Assembly: GCA_030411725.1 (NCBI GenBank)
Contig: MU839844.1
Span: 434,001-498,000 of the forward strand
Reading direction: 5' to 3'
DNA length: 64,000 nt
Source of the DNA: Echria macrotheca
Lineage: Eukaryota > Ascomycota > Sordariomycetes > Sordariales > Schizotheciaceae
This document shows, piece by piece, positions 32,583 through 41,553 of the stretch. Under the pieces are notes generated by a model. It made no database searches. It saw only the letters and a list, made by a program, of their open reading frames with translations, and had not been told where the DNA came from. The stretch's first letter is position 1; each line of letters opens with the position of its first letter. Both the position numbers and the translations under genes were made by a program.

Positions 32583-33050
32583 CATCAGAGCGACGACAGC
32601 TAGTAGGTGTCCAGTCCCCTGTTCGACTTCAGAAGTCAGATCGCCCTCCTCGTCAGCCTGAGCAGCTGAATTGCTCTGCCTCTTGTTATCGTTGTCGGCT
32701 TCAGAGGCGTTTTGAGTTGCTCCCGAAAGCGCAAGTCCCATATCTCAGCTTTCGGGACCAGCAAACCATTCTCCAACGGCTTCGAGATGCAGATAATGGA
32801 TAAGACGCCCAGAGGAAGCGCAAAAGGCAATACCATCCAAGCTTTTGGGATTATAAGGAGTCGTTGAAAAGCTTAGGTAGTTTAAAAAACACTTTGGGAC
32901 ACAGAAATACCAATCCACCGTCATTGATTTCCCCCGTCAACTCTCCTCCTCCCCCCCCCCCCCCCCCTCTTTTTCTTTTCAAGCGCAGCCATTATCACCT
33001 CCCGCTTCCCCCTCTCCCCATTCCCCCCTACCCGCGCGCAAATTATTCAT

Positions 33051-33230
33051 TGGAGACACCTAACCGGCAGACGCTGAGCATCGTGGATTCCAAGACGCAA
33101 GCTAACGCTAGCTACGCCGAAGATCTGCAAATTAGTATTAGAAATCGTTAAGCTCGGCCAGGGAGGGGGTTTCACTGGAGACACCTGACCGAGAGACGCT
33201 TCAATAGCATCGTGCATTCCAAGACCCAAG
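33051..33230 (+). repeat. two degenerate copies of a 50-56 bp unit
   Basis: Copy 1 (33051-33101) and copy 2 (33175-33230) both read TGGAGACACCT-ACCG, then AGACGCT, GCATCGTG.ATTCCAAGAC and CAAGC, separated by about 73 bp of other sequence. Confidence 0.6.
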
Positions 33231-33339
33231 CCATCAACGCGAGCCTCGCGGATGATCGGGCTCGCTGCTCGATCCTGCGTTAATTCCCCCCTAGGTCGGA
33301 GCACTTGCATCTCGAAACTGTGTGCGGTCGGCTCCCCCC

Positions 33340-33850
33340 AGGGAAGACTCTGTTCGGCCTAAAGCTTCTTCAGCTCTTTAATCGTCCTTTAATCCGTTGG
33401 TTTAAAGCCTCTTCAGCTCTTTAGTCGTCTGGTCCGTCGGCCTGTAGCCTCTTTAGCTTTCTGGTCGTCGTCTGGTCCGTCGACCTAGAGCCTCTTCAGC
33501 TCTCTTGTCGTCTGCTCTATTTGTGCTTTCGGCCTGGAGCTTCTTCAGAGCTCTGATCGTCTGGTCCGTTGACCTGGGCTTCTCCAGCGCTCTAGTCGTC
33601 TGCTACATCGTTTTCACCTCGAAGCCGTGTGCGATTGGCTCCCAGGGAAGACTCTGTTCTACCTGGAGCTTCTTCGGCGCTCTGGTCGCTTGTTCTATTT
33701 TCTTCACCTCCAAGCCATGTACCATTTCTTCGGAGACATACTTAGCTCCCAGAAAACTCTGTTTTGTACTTTCGGCCCGGAACTTCTGCACCGCTCTGAT
33801 CGTTTGATCCGTCATCTACACCTTAAGCCGTGTGCTATTTCTTCGGCGAA
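33340..33850. repeat. degenerate tandem array of CTTCAGCTCT/GTCGTCTGGTCCGT units
   Basis: Recurring blocks of CTTCAGCTCT, then TCGTCTGGTCCGT, spaced about 45-60 bp, interleaved with larger blocks (GCTCCCAGGGAAGACTCTGT and relatives at about 33332, 33631 and 33747). Read on the minus strand the units give Lys/Glu-rich helical peptides (DQTIRALKKLQAES), suggesting a decayed coiled-coil repeat gene. Confidence 0.6.
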
Positions 33851-33960
33851 ATACCCGCACCAGGACTGTTGGGGATTACTTTGCTGACCCCGAAGGTTTG
33901 CGCAGGGGCATCCACCTTCTCGTCCCGAAGGCTCGATAGCACCTGAAAACAGTCGGGCTC

Positions 33961-34106
33961 AGTCAGGAGGTCACAACCCTTAATCAGTCTGTCCAAGCTA
34001 CGCAGACCGCCCTCTTCTCAGTTCGCAATGGCCCAGTCAGGAGGTCACAACCCTCAATCAGTCTGTCCAAGCTGCGCAGACAACCCTCTCCTCAGCCCGC
34101 AATGGC
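33961..34106 (+). repeat. two-copy 74-bp tandem repeat
   Basis: Copies 33961-34032 and 34035-34106 start AGTCAGGAGGTCACAACCCT and end GCAATGGC, with only a few differences. Each copy read in its own frame gives SQEVTTLNQSVQA.QT, a helical repeat peptide, but the 74-bp period breaks a continuous frame. Confidence 0.8.
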
Positions 34107-34206
34107 TTCTTTGTTACTCTGACAGACAACCCCCCCTCCCGAAAAGATTTATAGGATATATATAATTAAGTTCAATTCAAAACGAAAGTCAGGAATTGGG
34201 AGCCTC

Positions 34207-34930
34207 GTGTGGCATGCCCCAGACATTGCACTATATTGTCAGCCATCTGCGTGCCGGCAAGTGGATCCTTCACTCCCAACACAACATCATCGACAAAATG
34301 TCAGAGACCTGAGAACTGTCAAGGATCCCGACCACTGGGATCTTGCAGCCTGGCAGCCATTCCCCGACTACGTCTTGAGAACGCAGGCGTGCGGAAGAGC
34401 TTTTCAGCTACAGCCTCAGACTCCCAGAGAGCCGGAGCGAGATTATGCGGGAGATCAGCAACGCAGGCGACCACAAAAGCTCGGACTGGGAGCCCCTCGA
34501 GTACCCCGAAAACCTGTTACTCGAGATTGAGCAGGGTATTGTAATCCGTCCGGTCCAGAACGAGATCGCAGCTAAAATGAGGACGCCACCGCGGATGCAG
34601 AGCTCGGTGATGCAGCTGAACATGGGCGAAGGGAAATCTTGTGTGCGAATGCCGATGGTTGCGTTCTAAACATGCTAGACTCTTTGCCTCCGAAGGCGGG
34701 CTCGTGGTCGTTCTGCACCCCAACATGGTGTCTCTCATACATACGCAATCCAAGATGGAAAGCTTATAGAACGGCAGAATTCGGACTTCCATCTTCGACC
34801 CGCGCTCGGACGGCAGCGACGGCATCGACGAGTCGGCTGCAATCTCCTAACAACGTACTCAGCCGCGCTAGCTCAATCGGATACAGTCGTTCCATACATC
34901 CTACAGGCATCGTTCTGCATGTTTGATAAG
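34207..34930 (+). pseudogene. DUF3638-family pseudogene fragment
   Basis: The segment at 34445-34669 translates to a clear piece of the DUF3638 domain found in very large fungal proteins: WEPLEYPENLLLEIEQGIVI, RPVQNEIAAKMR and VMQLNMGEGKSCV, the last being the GEGKS phosphate-binding-like motif. The frame then stops, while later fragments in other frames (SDGIDESA, resembling the family's DESDENF region) suggest continued decay. Nothing of the rest of the family's usual 2000-3000 residues is present. It is a truncated, frameshifted relic, probably left by duplication or rearrangement inside this island. Confidence 0.65.
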
Positions 34931-35474
34931 GCGCATTCAGAACAAAGGAAACAGAATAGATAGATGGGCCAGTACTTACCACCATTGACACACAATCTAT
35001 TCCCTACAGAGAACGCAGATTCCCACAGGAAGCAACACCATCTCAAGTCCTTACCTTGGGGATTGGGGCCGAACGGAAACAAGCCGTCCTAAGCCCCGGG
35101 AAGTTGATTGCGTCTCCGCGCTGGCTCTGTCAGAACGACAGGTTCCCAGGCGACACCACGTGGAGGCGCAGAGTCCGACTTCGTCGCCCGCTCGAGGGTG
35201 TTTCCACAGGCGGGCTATCCCGCCATTCACTCAAGCGGGACTAGGTCTCAGGGCTTGAGGCATCTGGGAGAACTACTCGACCAGCTCGAGAAATATCCAC
35301 CTAAGCGGGACTAGGTCTCAGGGCTTGAGGCATCCGAGGGAGTCACTCGGGAAAGAAGAGCTCGGGTAGCGAGGCAATGTGACGGCCTTGGCCGTCCATC
35401 ACCCCACTAGGGCTTGACATGGTACTTGGTTCCTTTGTCAAATACCACTGCTTGTTGGGCCATCAGGCCGAGGG
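34931..35474. other. intergenic, direct repeats
   Basis: No gene seen. It holds a 32-bp direct repeat in two copies, 35233-35264 and 35303-35334 (AAGCGGGACTAGGTCTCAGG onward), 70 bp apart. Confidence 0.5.
35233..35334 (+). repeat. 32-bp direct repeat, two copies
   Basis: Identical AAGCGGGACTAGGTCTCAGG...GAGGCATC at 35233-35264 and 35303-35334. The perfect identity implies a recent duplication or gene conversion. Confidence 0.85.
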
Positions 35475-36921
35475 CTAACCATGGCTGAGGTCGGGAGACG
35501 GAGAGCGCTGTGCGAAACCAAGGTCGGGAGACGCAGAGCGCTGTGCTAGACCGGGGTCGGGAGACGCAGAGAGTCGAGCGAGACCAAGGCCTTGGTACGC
35601 AGAGGGTCGTTCTTGCTCCAATGTTGTAGGAAAGGCCGAGCGCCGTTCCCTCAAGGGAGAGCGGTCACGGGGATGTCGCTCCGCCTCGACGGCGTCACGT
35701 CTCCGATAAACTTGGGAGACCAGTACCACTTCCCTTTTGTCGCAGTCATGCGTCTCCCGCGGCAGTCGCTCAAGCCGCTGCTCGAGTGTCGGTGCGGCCC
35801 TGTAGTCGAATGTGCTGGGATCGAAACCGGGGATAGCTCGTGCGGCGACGCCCCTCGAGAAGTCGATACTCCACGGCAGTTCCGGCAGCGTCGGACGGCC
35901 CATCCTCCGCCATTTTTCGAGCCAGTCGATCGACGAGGCCTTGAGCGGTGGGTGGCCTGCTCGTTTCGACCACAAGTATCTGGTAGTCCTCATCGATGGA
36001 TTTTGCGCGTAGCGCGCATTTCTCAAACGTGTGAGGCAAGTTACATAGCGGACAGCCATGAACGAAGCCGTCCATCTTTGGACTGACGCACTCTCGGACT
36101 GTGTGACTGGGAAGAGTGCAGTTTACGCACGTTCTCGGTACGGGTGGGGGAGCCATTGGGTCGCGTGGCCAGGCTCGGTGGCAACGGCTCCTATTCCGCT
36201 CTGAAGGCAGCCTCACCACTGGTGCTGGGTCGGGCCTGCGGTCCTGCTGGTCCGGTGAGAACGACATGTCGCGTGTCACCGTCATCGGTGGTGCTAGATC
36301 GAGCCCACGGTCCCGCTGTTCTCGTGGGCATGGCGCGTCTCGCTCTGTCGCTCTTGGCTGTGTTGGCCTCATCACTGGTGTTGGGTCGGGCCTGCGGTCC
36401 CACTGGTACCGTTAGAATGGCATGTCGCGCTCTGTCGCTCTCAGCCGTGTCAGCCTCATGGATGGTGATAGACCGAGCCCTCGGTGCCGCTCGTCTCGTG
36501 AGAATGACACGTCGCACTCTCTCGCTCTCGGCCGTGTCAGCCTCATCGCTGGTGTTTCGAGTCTGCGGTCCCACTGGCCCCGTGAGAACGACGCTCTCGT
36601 TCCCGATTGAACAGCCTCGGACTGTTCGAACGAAGAGAGACTTGGAGGCGGGTATGGAACCCACAAGGCTCTGCCGTGGAGGCCAGGAGGCGGCTGGGGT
36701 GCTCTACCGTCATACTCTGGAAGAACGATGTAGTACCCAGCGGCCTGAGCATCGAGATCTGCGAGCTGCGAAGACTGTTGATTTCCGCGCCCGGGGGGAG
36801 GGCGATAAGGGTGGTAGCCCCGGTCGTTATTTTGGTGATTCGTGTCGCCACGGTCACGGCCGTGTCCAGAATAATGTTGATTGTTGCGACCGTGGTCGCG
36901 ATTTTGATCGTTGCGAGTCAT
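35475..36921 (-). pseudogene. paired-zinc-knuckle protein gene, disrupted (paralogue of 44881-46044)
   Basis: Minus-strand gene starting MTRNDQNRDHGRNN at 36921. An N-terminal Asn/His/Arg-rich region is followed by about five imperfect 27-29-residue repeats (type ATERDMSFSRDQxDRRPDPxP). A pair of zinc knuckles comes next, CVNCTLPSHTVREC and CPLCNLPHTFEKC, joined by VSPKMDGFVHG. IDEDYQILVV and the conserved LPELPWSIDFSRG block then lead to a C-terminus with short SASPDLGLAQR-like repeats. Two lesions are seen. A TAA at 36412-36414 interrupts the third repeat, where sister repeats have Ser. A one-base shift near 35960 separates QILVVETSR from PPLKASSIDWLEKW. A MITE lies 34 bp upstream of the ATG. 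Function is unknown; the knuckles suggest nucleic-acid binding. Confidence 0.7.
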
Positions 36922-36945
36922 TGTGACGCGATGTGGATGGGAAAG

Positions 36946-36955
36946 CAAAAATTGG
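36946..36955 (+). repeat. target-site duplication, left copy
   Basis: CAAAAATTGG immediately before the MITE; identical to 37804-37813. Confidence 0.8.
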
Positions 36956-37030
36956 GGCATACAACTCGCGCGGGGTGGTTTTTTAGTCGCGCGGGGTGGG
37001 TTTTCACCATACAAAACCCTAACCCCGCAT
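36956..37030 (+). repeat. left terminal inverted repeat of the MITE
   Basis: Pairs with about 37715-37803. The GC-rich outer block (CTCGCGCGGGGTGG) contrasts sharply with the AT-rich interior. Confidence 0.8.
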
Positions 37031-37714
37031 TGCGCACCCCAGCCACTTAAGGGTTATACGCATATACGGAGCATATGCGCGATAAAACGTAATATTTCAA
37101 TTCGTTACAAACTACCATTACATATGCTTAGTATATGTTTTAACTTTTTAAAATACCAAGTTAAAAGAAAATTTACTTTTAGTTTTATTTTGCAAAAATA
37201 AATATATATAATTAAATAATTAAAGGGGTTAGGGTTAGCATATTAGGTTAAAATCCGCATATGCGGCGTATATGCGCAGTATATAATATTAAATAAGTTT
37301 TTTTTTTCACTTTTTCTTTTATATAATCCAGATTTTAAATAATAGTAATATTAATTTAAAAAGGCTTTAAATATATATTAAAAGCTTTAAATAACATTAG
37401 TTTTATTTTTATTTTTAAAAAGGTTTTACTATTAGCATATATTTCGTATATGCCCGGCATATGCGAAAGGTAAATATTTAATAATCCTTATTTTATTATA
37501 TATAAGTATTTTTATAATAAAATTTAAGTGGAAATATAATTTTCTATTAAATACAACTATATATAATTACTAATAAAATTTAATTAATATTTAATATTTT
37601 ATATATTTAAATATATTAAGCATATGCTGAGCATATGCTGAGCGTGTGCAGCCCGTTTCGTGTAATTTCAACGCTGTGAAATCCCGGCCCGCATATGCCC
37701 CGCATATCCATGCA

Positions 37715-37803
37715 GGGTTAGGGTCGCCAATTAGGGTTATGTATGGCCAAAAAAAAACCCACCCCGCGCCACTAAAAAACCACCCCGCGCGAGGTGCAAC
37801 GCC
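37715..37803 (-). repeat. right terminal inverted repeat of the MITE
   Basis: Reverse-complement partner of the left repeat, slightly longer because of a T-run insertion after GGGGTGGG. Confidence 0.8.
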
Positions 37804-37813
37804 CAAAAATTGG
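37804..37813 (+). repeat. target-site duplication, right copy
   Basis: CAAAAATTGG directly after the MITE, same orientation as 36946-36955. Confidence 0.8.
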
Positions 37814-39456
37814 AGGTGTTGTGTAGCACCACCTGCCAAAACTTGGCACCTGCCAGCCATACCTGGCAATCAAGGGCAAGGAGCTGCACAAGCGACACCA
37901 ACTGCCCTGGTTTCATACAGTTTTCCATGCAGTCTATATGCTACGTGATAATCTACAGCGCTGGCGAATCGTCACGTGCGCCACGCATTACCTGCAAAGC
38001 GGGCAACTTTTGCGATCTGAAAACGCTGCTGCCGCTGTTTTTCTCGGTTCCTCCTCAATGCGCGAGCGTCACCGCACTCGTTTGCCAGATCACGCGAGGG
38101 CGAGCAAAATCCCTATCAGTCTTATCAGTTTTGGCGATTCTGAAGAGCCAGCGTGAGGGCTAAGTGGATAGCATAAAACCGTCTGACGACAGGAAACCGC
38201 TATTTGCGAGGGTTTTCAGCGACCAGTTTTATTTAATCGAGCCGGTCGCGGAAAGCTTCACGGGAGGAGGAGGAAAGTCTTGTATTGATATCTAGAGTAC
38301 GCCAAAGTCCAATGCTGGAAACCATCAGACGCCCCAACTGCTGTTCCCACCATGGCTGTGAGCGTCGCCTGCACTACTGCCACGCCTTCACTCTAGCTTG
38401 GATATGCTATCTTGCTCGTATCGAGTTTCGGAGCCGGGCCTGTATGCCGTACTGTCAGAGAGCTTGAACTGGAAGATATTTCAAATGCGACGACGTACCC
38501 GTTCAACCGGCGTTGCGAGCAGCACGGCAGTGAGCTCTTCCCTTCAACTGGAAAGAATATGCTCCGTATGTGCTTGGGTGAAGTAGCTGACCGTGATGGT
38601 CGAATGCGACAGCACGTCCGGAAATAAATGTGACCGCGAAGACGGCGGTACGATGTTATATATGTCAGTCCCGAGACGGACTGGATGTAGGTCTCGACTT
38701 GGGGTAGCTGTGGCCTGCAACGGCCTTGGTGTTTGTTCAAGTCAGGCTGTCGTCGTCACCTTGTAATTGTCTGGAGCTGTGGCCTGCAGCGGCCTTGGTG
38801 TTTGCTCGAGGGTATAGCGTGCTAAATTCCTATTGGGTAGTTAGAGAGGAGAGAAGCCCTGTCATACGTAGATATGGTGTTGTTCGAGGTCGAGCCCGTT
38901 ACCTTTCTGCTAGCTAGTCTGGAGCTGTGGTCTGCAGTAGCTATAGTGGTTGTTCGAGGTCGGTCCTGTCACCATTTTAGAGGTAGCTGGTCGATTCCGT
39001 GTGGTGATGGGTTATTTGTGGCGTTGGCAAACCCAATCCCGAGGAGGCTCGAGGTCACCGGCAAGCCCAAAACCTGCCGCTGGTGTCACGCCCGTTGCCA
39101 TCACATAGGATGTCTTTGGGATTTCTTTCAAGAGAACAAAGACGTTATCTAGTATCTATGGTTCTTGCGAGCAGCAGCGAAGGTCGCGCGAGCAACGGTT
39201 CATATTAGGCATACAGCGTAGAATTCCACGCATGTCTGCCAACGGGGAATCAATGTGCTACATGAAAGCTCTCTGCAAAGATTTTCGATCTGCTCGAGAC
39301 GGTTATCTTGACAGCAAAAAAATGATTGCCTGATTTGGTGAGGCGCGAGCTCCGTTTGTTTGTGTGCGGGTACCTTGAAGGGCAGCCCGGATGGGCACAA
39401 AAGTTTTCCGCAACTTCTCGCAGCCTCAATTTTCTTTTCCATCAACCACACGCACG
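37814..39456. other. intergenic region with repeats
   Basis: No intact gene seen. It holds a degenerate segment (38082-38195) related to 41426-41520 and a three-copy repeat near 38706-38960. Confidence 0.45.
38706..38960 (+). repeat. three degenerate copies of an AGCTGTGGCCTGCAGCGG unit
   Basis: Copies begin at 38706, 38775 and 38923, each with AGCTGTGG.CTGCA followed by GG...GGT.TTTG.TC.AG. Spacing is irregular (69 and 148 bp). Confidence 0.65.
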
Positions 39457-40654
39457 ATGAATCTCATCAACACCCAACCACGCGCACACACGATGAATCC
39501 CATCACGCAACCACGCGCAACTGGCGCATCACCCACTCAAATCATCGAAGAGTCACAGAAATGGCTCTATTCATCATACACCTTAATTCAGAGCGTTCTT
39601 GACCAGTCGCCCAGCCATTCTACCATGTACTGGAAGAGGGTCTCAGATACGGTCACTTCGACCATCATCGAGATGGCGGACCAGACGCACTCGCTGAATA
39701 GCCTGCTATTCATCGTTTACCGCGCGATCTGGCGAATGGCATATTGTAAGTTCTCAGTACTCCTCCGCCCGCGGTGTTTGGCTAACCTTTGCAGACGACG
39801 GCACACCTTTCAACCGCGAGCATGAGCGGCCCCCGCAGCACTCTGGCAATCCATCCTGCGTATTGGATTTGTCGTTCTTCCTTCGCATCGCGGGTAGCGG
39901 TAATTCCCTCGATGGTTTGAAAAGCTATGTCGAGGACATCACAGCTGCCGAGTATCCCCCACTTCCGCCAGCGCCTCCAGTTGACATGCGGCCGGCACCT
40001 GGGCACATCTCGGGACCCTTGACCTCGAGCAAACCGACATGGCTGCCGCCACGCCCAGCCTCACCCGCCAAAGGCATGAGGGAGGCATTGACAAGGAGGT
40101 TTGCTATAGCTTGTCCACAGCTACCAGTGGTCACGAATCGCGGGGTGCAATACCACCTGCCGCCGTTCTCCGTCCCTTCGCCTGCGGAAATGCATCGCTC
40201 AATAGACCTCTGGAAGGATAAACGCAGGCTATCGCACTGGTTGATGCACATGAGAGTGAGGTATGACAAGAATTCGTGCGCCATTTACCTCGAGCCGAGC
40301 GGCAAGACAGTGACGACAGAGGCCGATCTTGAGGAGCAGCCGTGGGTCGTGGCCAACCTCTGGGTTGCCTACTGGCGCCTTCTCCGCTGGAGCCAGTTCG
40401 TCCACAAGAATCGGCAGGTGGTTCCGCTCCTCGACTTTTTCAAAAGTCACGGTTTTTCTTGGGTGGCGGAACGCGACGATATAAATGCGATGAAGAGCAT
40501 GATCCGCGAGTTCCTCCGAGACCCAGCTGGTTATCACAAGGCTACCGTGGCCTCGGAGCGCGCGGCCGAGGCTACGCGCTGGCGCCAAAACCTGGGGACC
40601 TCGATAGAGTCGCCGTCGGCGGATACTTCAAATCCGCCAAACCCGGAAGAATGA
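39457..40654 (+). CDS. hypothetical protein, 382 aa, two exons
   Basis: Exons 39457-39745 and 39795-40654; the intron is GTAAGT...GGCTAACCTTTGCAG (49 nt) and joins WRMAYYDDGTPFNREHE. The first exon has helical stretches (PTQIIEESQKWLYSSYTLIQ, TSTIIEMADQTHSLNSLLF). The second has a Pro-rich linker (YPPLPPAPPVDMRPAPGH), then a conserved-looking block with FAIACPQLPVVTNRGVQYHL, LSHWLMHMRVRYDKNSCAIY, WVVANLWVAYWRLLRWSQF and LDFFKSHGFSWV. I do not recognise the family. In-frame ATGs also exist at 39391 and 39490; 39457 was chosen as the first following the CAAC-rich leader. It lies in the repeat-rich island between two related degenerate repeats, so it may travel with them. Confidence 0.6.
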
Positions 40655-41553
40655 TGGGCGAAGGGGTTCGGGCCATCGAAGCGAAGCAGGAGGCCGAGAC
40701 AGATGTTGACCTGATTGTCGCCACCAATTTGGTACATGTATATAGCCTGCTGCTCCATTGCGGAAATTGAATCGCTCCAAAGCCGACATTGAAGTTAGCC
40801 GAGGTTGCGCGAGAAGTTTGAGAGATCGTCTCGCAAAAGGTATGCCGCCGTGATAAGGCTCTGGTAGCCGAATTTGACGCCTAGTGTTTTCGCCTTCTCT
40901 CGTCTAGGGTTTTTAAGTCAGGCATGGGAGAGCGCAGGCCCTCCTTTAGCAAATGGAACCGGCTTCTCGCTGGACCACTTGTTTGTGTCCCACGCCGCCC
41001 GCCTCGGGATTGTCCAAGTGCTCAAGTCTTGCAGTCAACGTCAGCCAACCGCTACGTAGACCCCTCAGTGCATAAATCCAAGCGTCGATTCCGAGTGTTA
41101 TTCCACCAGCAAGCTATGTGCCACCCAGGGTCGAGGACGAGGTGTCGTTAGCCGGATGACATAAGCGAGTTCTTGTGTACGGAGTACCACTGCTGTTACG
41201 GAATTCTCCGTCCAGCTGCAGCCTTGTCCAACGTCAGTTTTCGGAAGGGCCCGCTACGGACAAAGCGAACAGGTGACGCCCACCGTGAAGGGCGGGAATC
41301 ACTCGAAGTAAATGACAACGAGTCGTCTGCGACGTCACTTCGTTCGGCGACTTAGCGCGGCCCTACGCTAACGCTCCGGGGCGCTTCCTGGCCTCACTTG
41401 AAACAACAAATTCCTTCTGTCAGCCAGATCACGCGTCGAACAATCCTTATCTTATCAATTTAATTTTTCAGGTCCAAGAGCAAGTTGACAACGTAATAAC
41501 TGTCTGACGACAGGATATAATTACTACCTAGCCGTCTCTATTAAAAACGGTTC
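40655..41553. other. intergenic region, no gene seen
   Basis: Between the orphan gene and the AT-hook gene. It includes the degenerate repeat at 41426-41520 with a CTGTC-TGAC-GACAG hairpin. Confidence 0.45.
41426..41520 (+). repeat. degenerate dispersed repeat, related to 38082-38195
   Basis: Both share GCCAGATCACGCG, then CTTATCA.TTT, and TGTCTGACGACAGG-like ends in the same order and orientation, with indels between. Confidence 0.45.

Larger units (their letters stand above)
32583..34206. other. repeat-rich intergenic region at the island edge
   Basis: No intact gene. It contains a 17-nt C-run at 32951-32967 inside a pyrimidine tract, a two-copy degenerate repeat, a run of related CTTCAGCTCT-type units and a two-copy 74-bp tandem repeat, all listed separately. 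Confidence 0.6.
36956..37803. mobile_element. 848-bp non-autonomous TIR element (Mutator-like MITE)
   Basis: The ends are inverted: GGCATACAACTCGCGCGGGG on the left, and GGCGTTGCACCTCGCGCGGGG-type sequence reading in from the right. The inverted repeats continue for about 75-95 bp: a 40-bp core with one mismatch (GTGGTTTTTTAGT...GCGCGGGGTGGG), then CCATAC and AACCCTAA. The interior (about 37080-37640) is strongly AT-rich, contains many CATATGC/GCATATGC palindromes and has no coding frame. Flanking 10-bp direct repeats and long terminal inverted repeats fit Mutator-like elements (TSD 8-11 bp). No transposase is present, so mobility would depend on an autonomous copy elsewhere. It is inserted just 5' of the disrupted zinc-knuckle gene. 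Confidence 0.85.

Noticed and set aside
33340..34106. CRISPR-like array
   Set aside because: Eukaryotic context, degenerate irregular units without uniform spacers, and no cas genes.
37015..37240. Possible internal telomere (TTAGGG repeats)
   Set aside because: At most two consecutive units and scattered single copies within a bounded TIR element; not a telomeric tract.
41426..41540. Helitron 3' end (hairpin followed by a CTAG)
   Set aside because: The hairpin is only five base pairs, the related copy at 38082 does not keep it, and no RepHel gene or TC start was seen.
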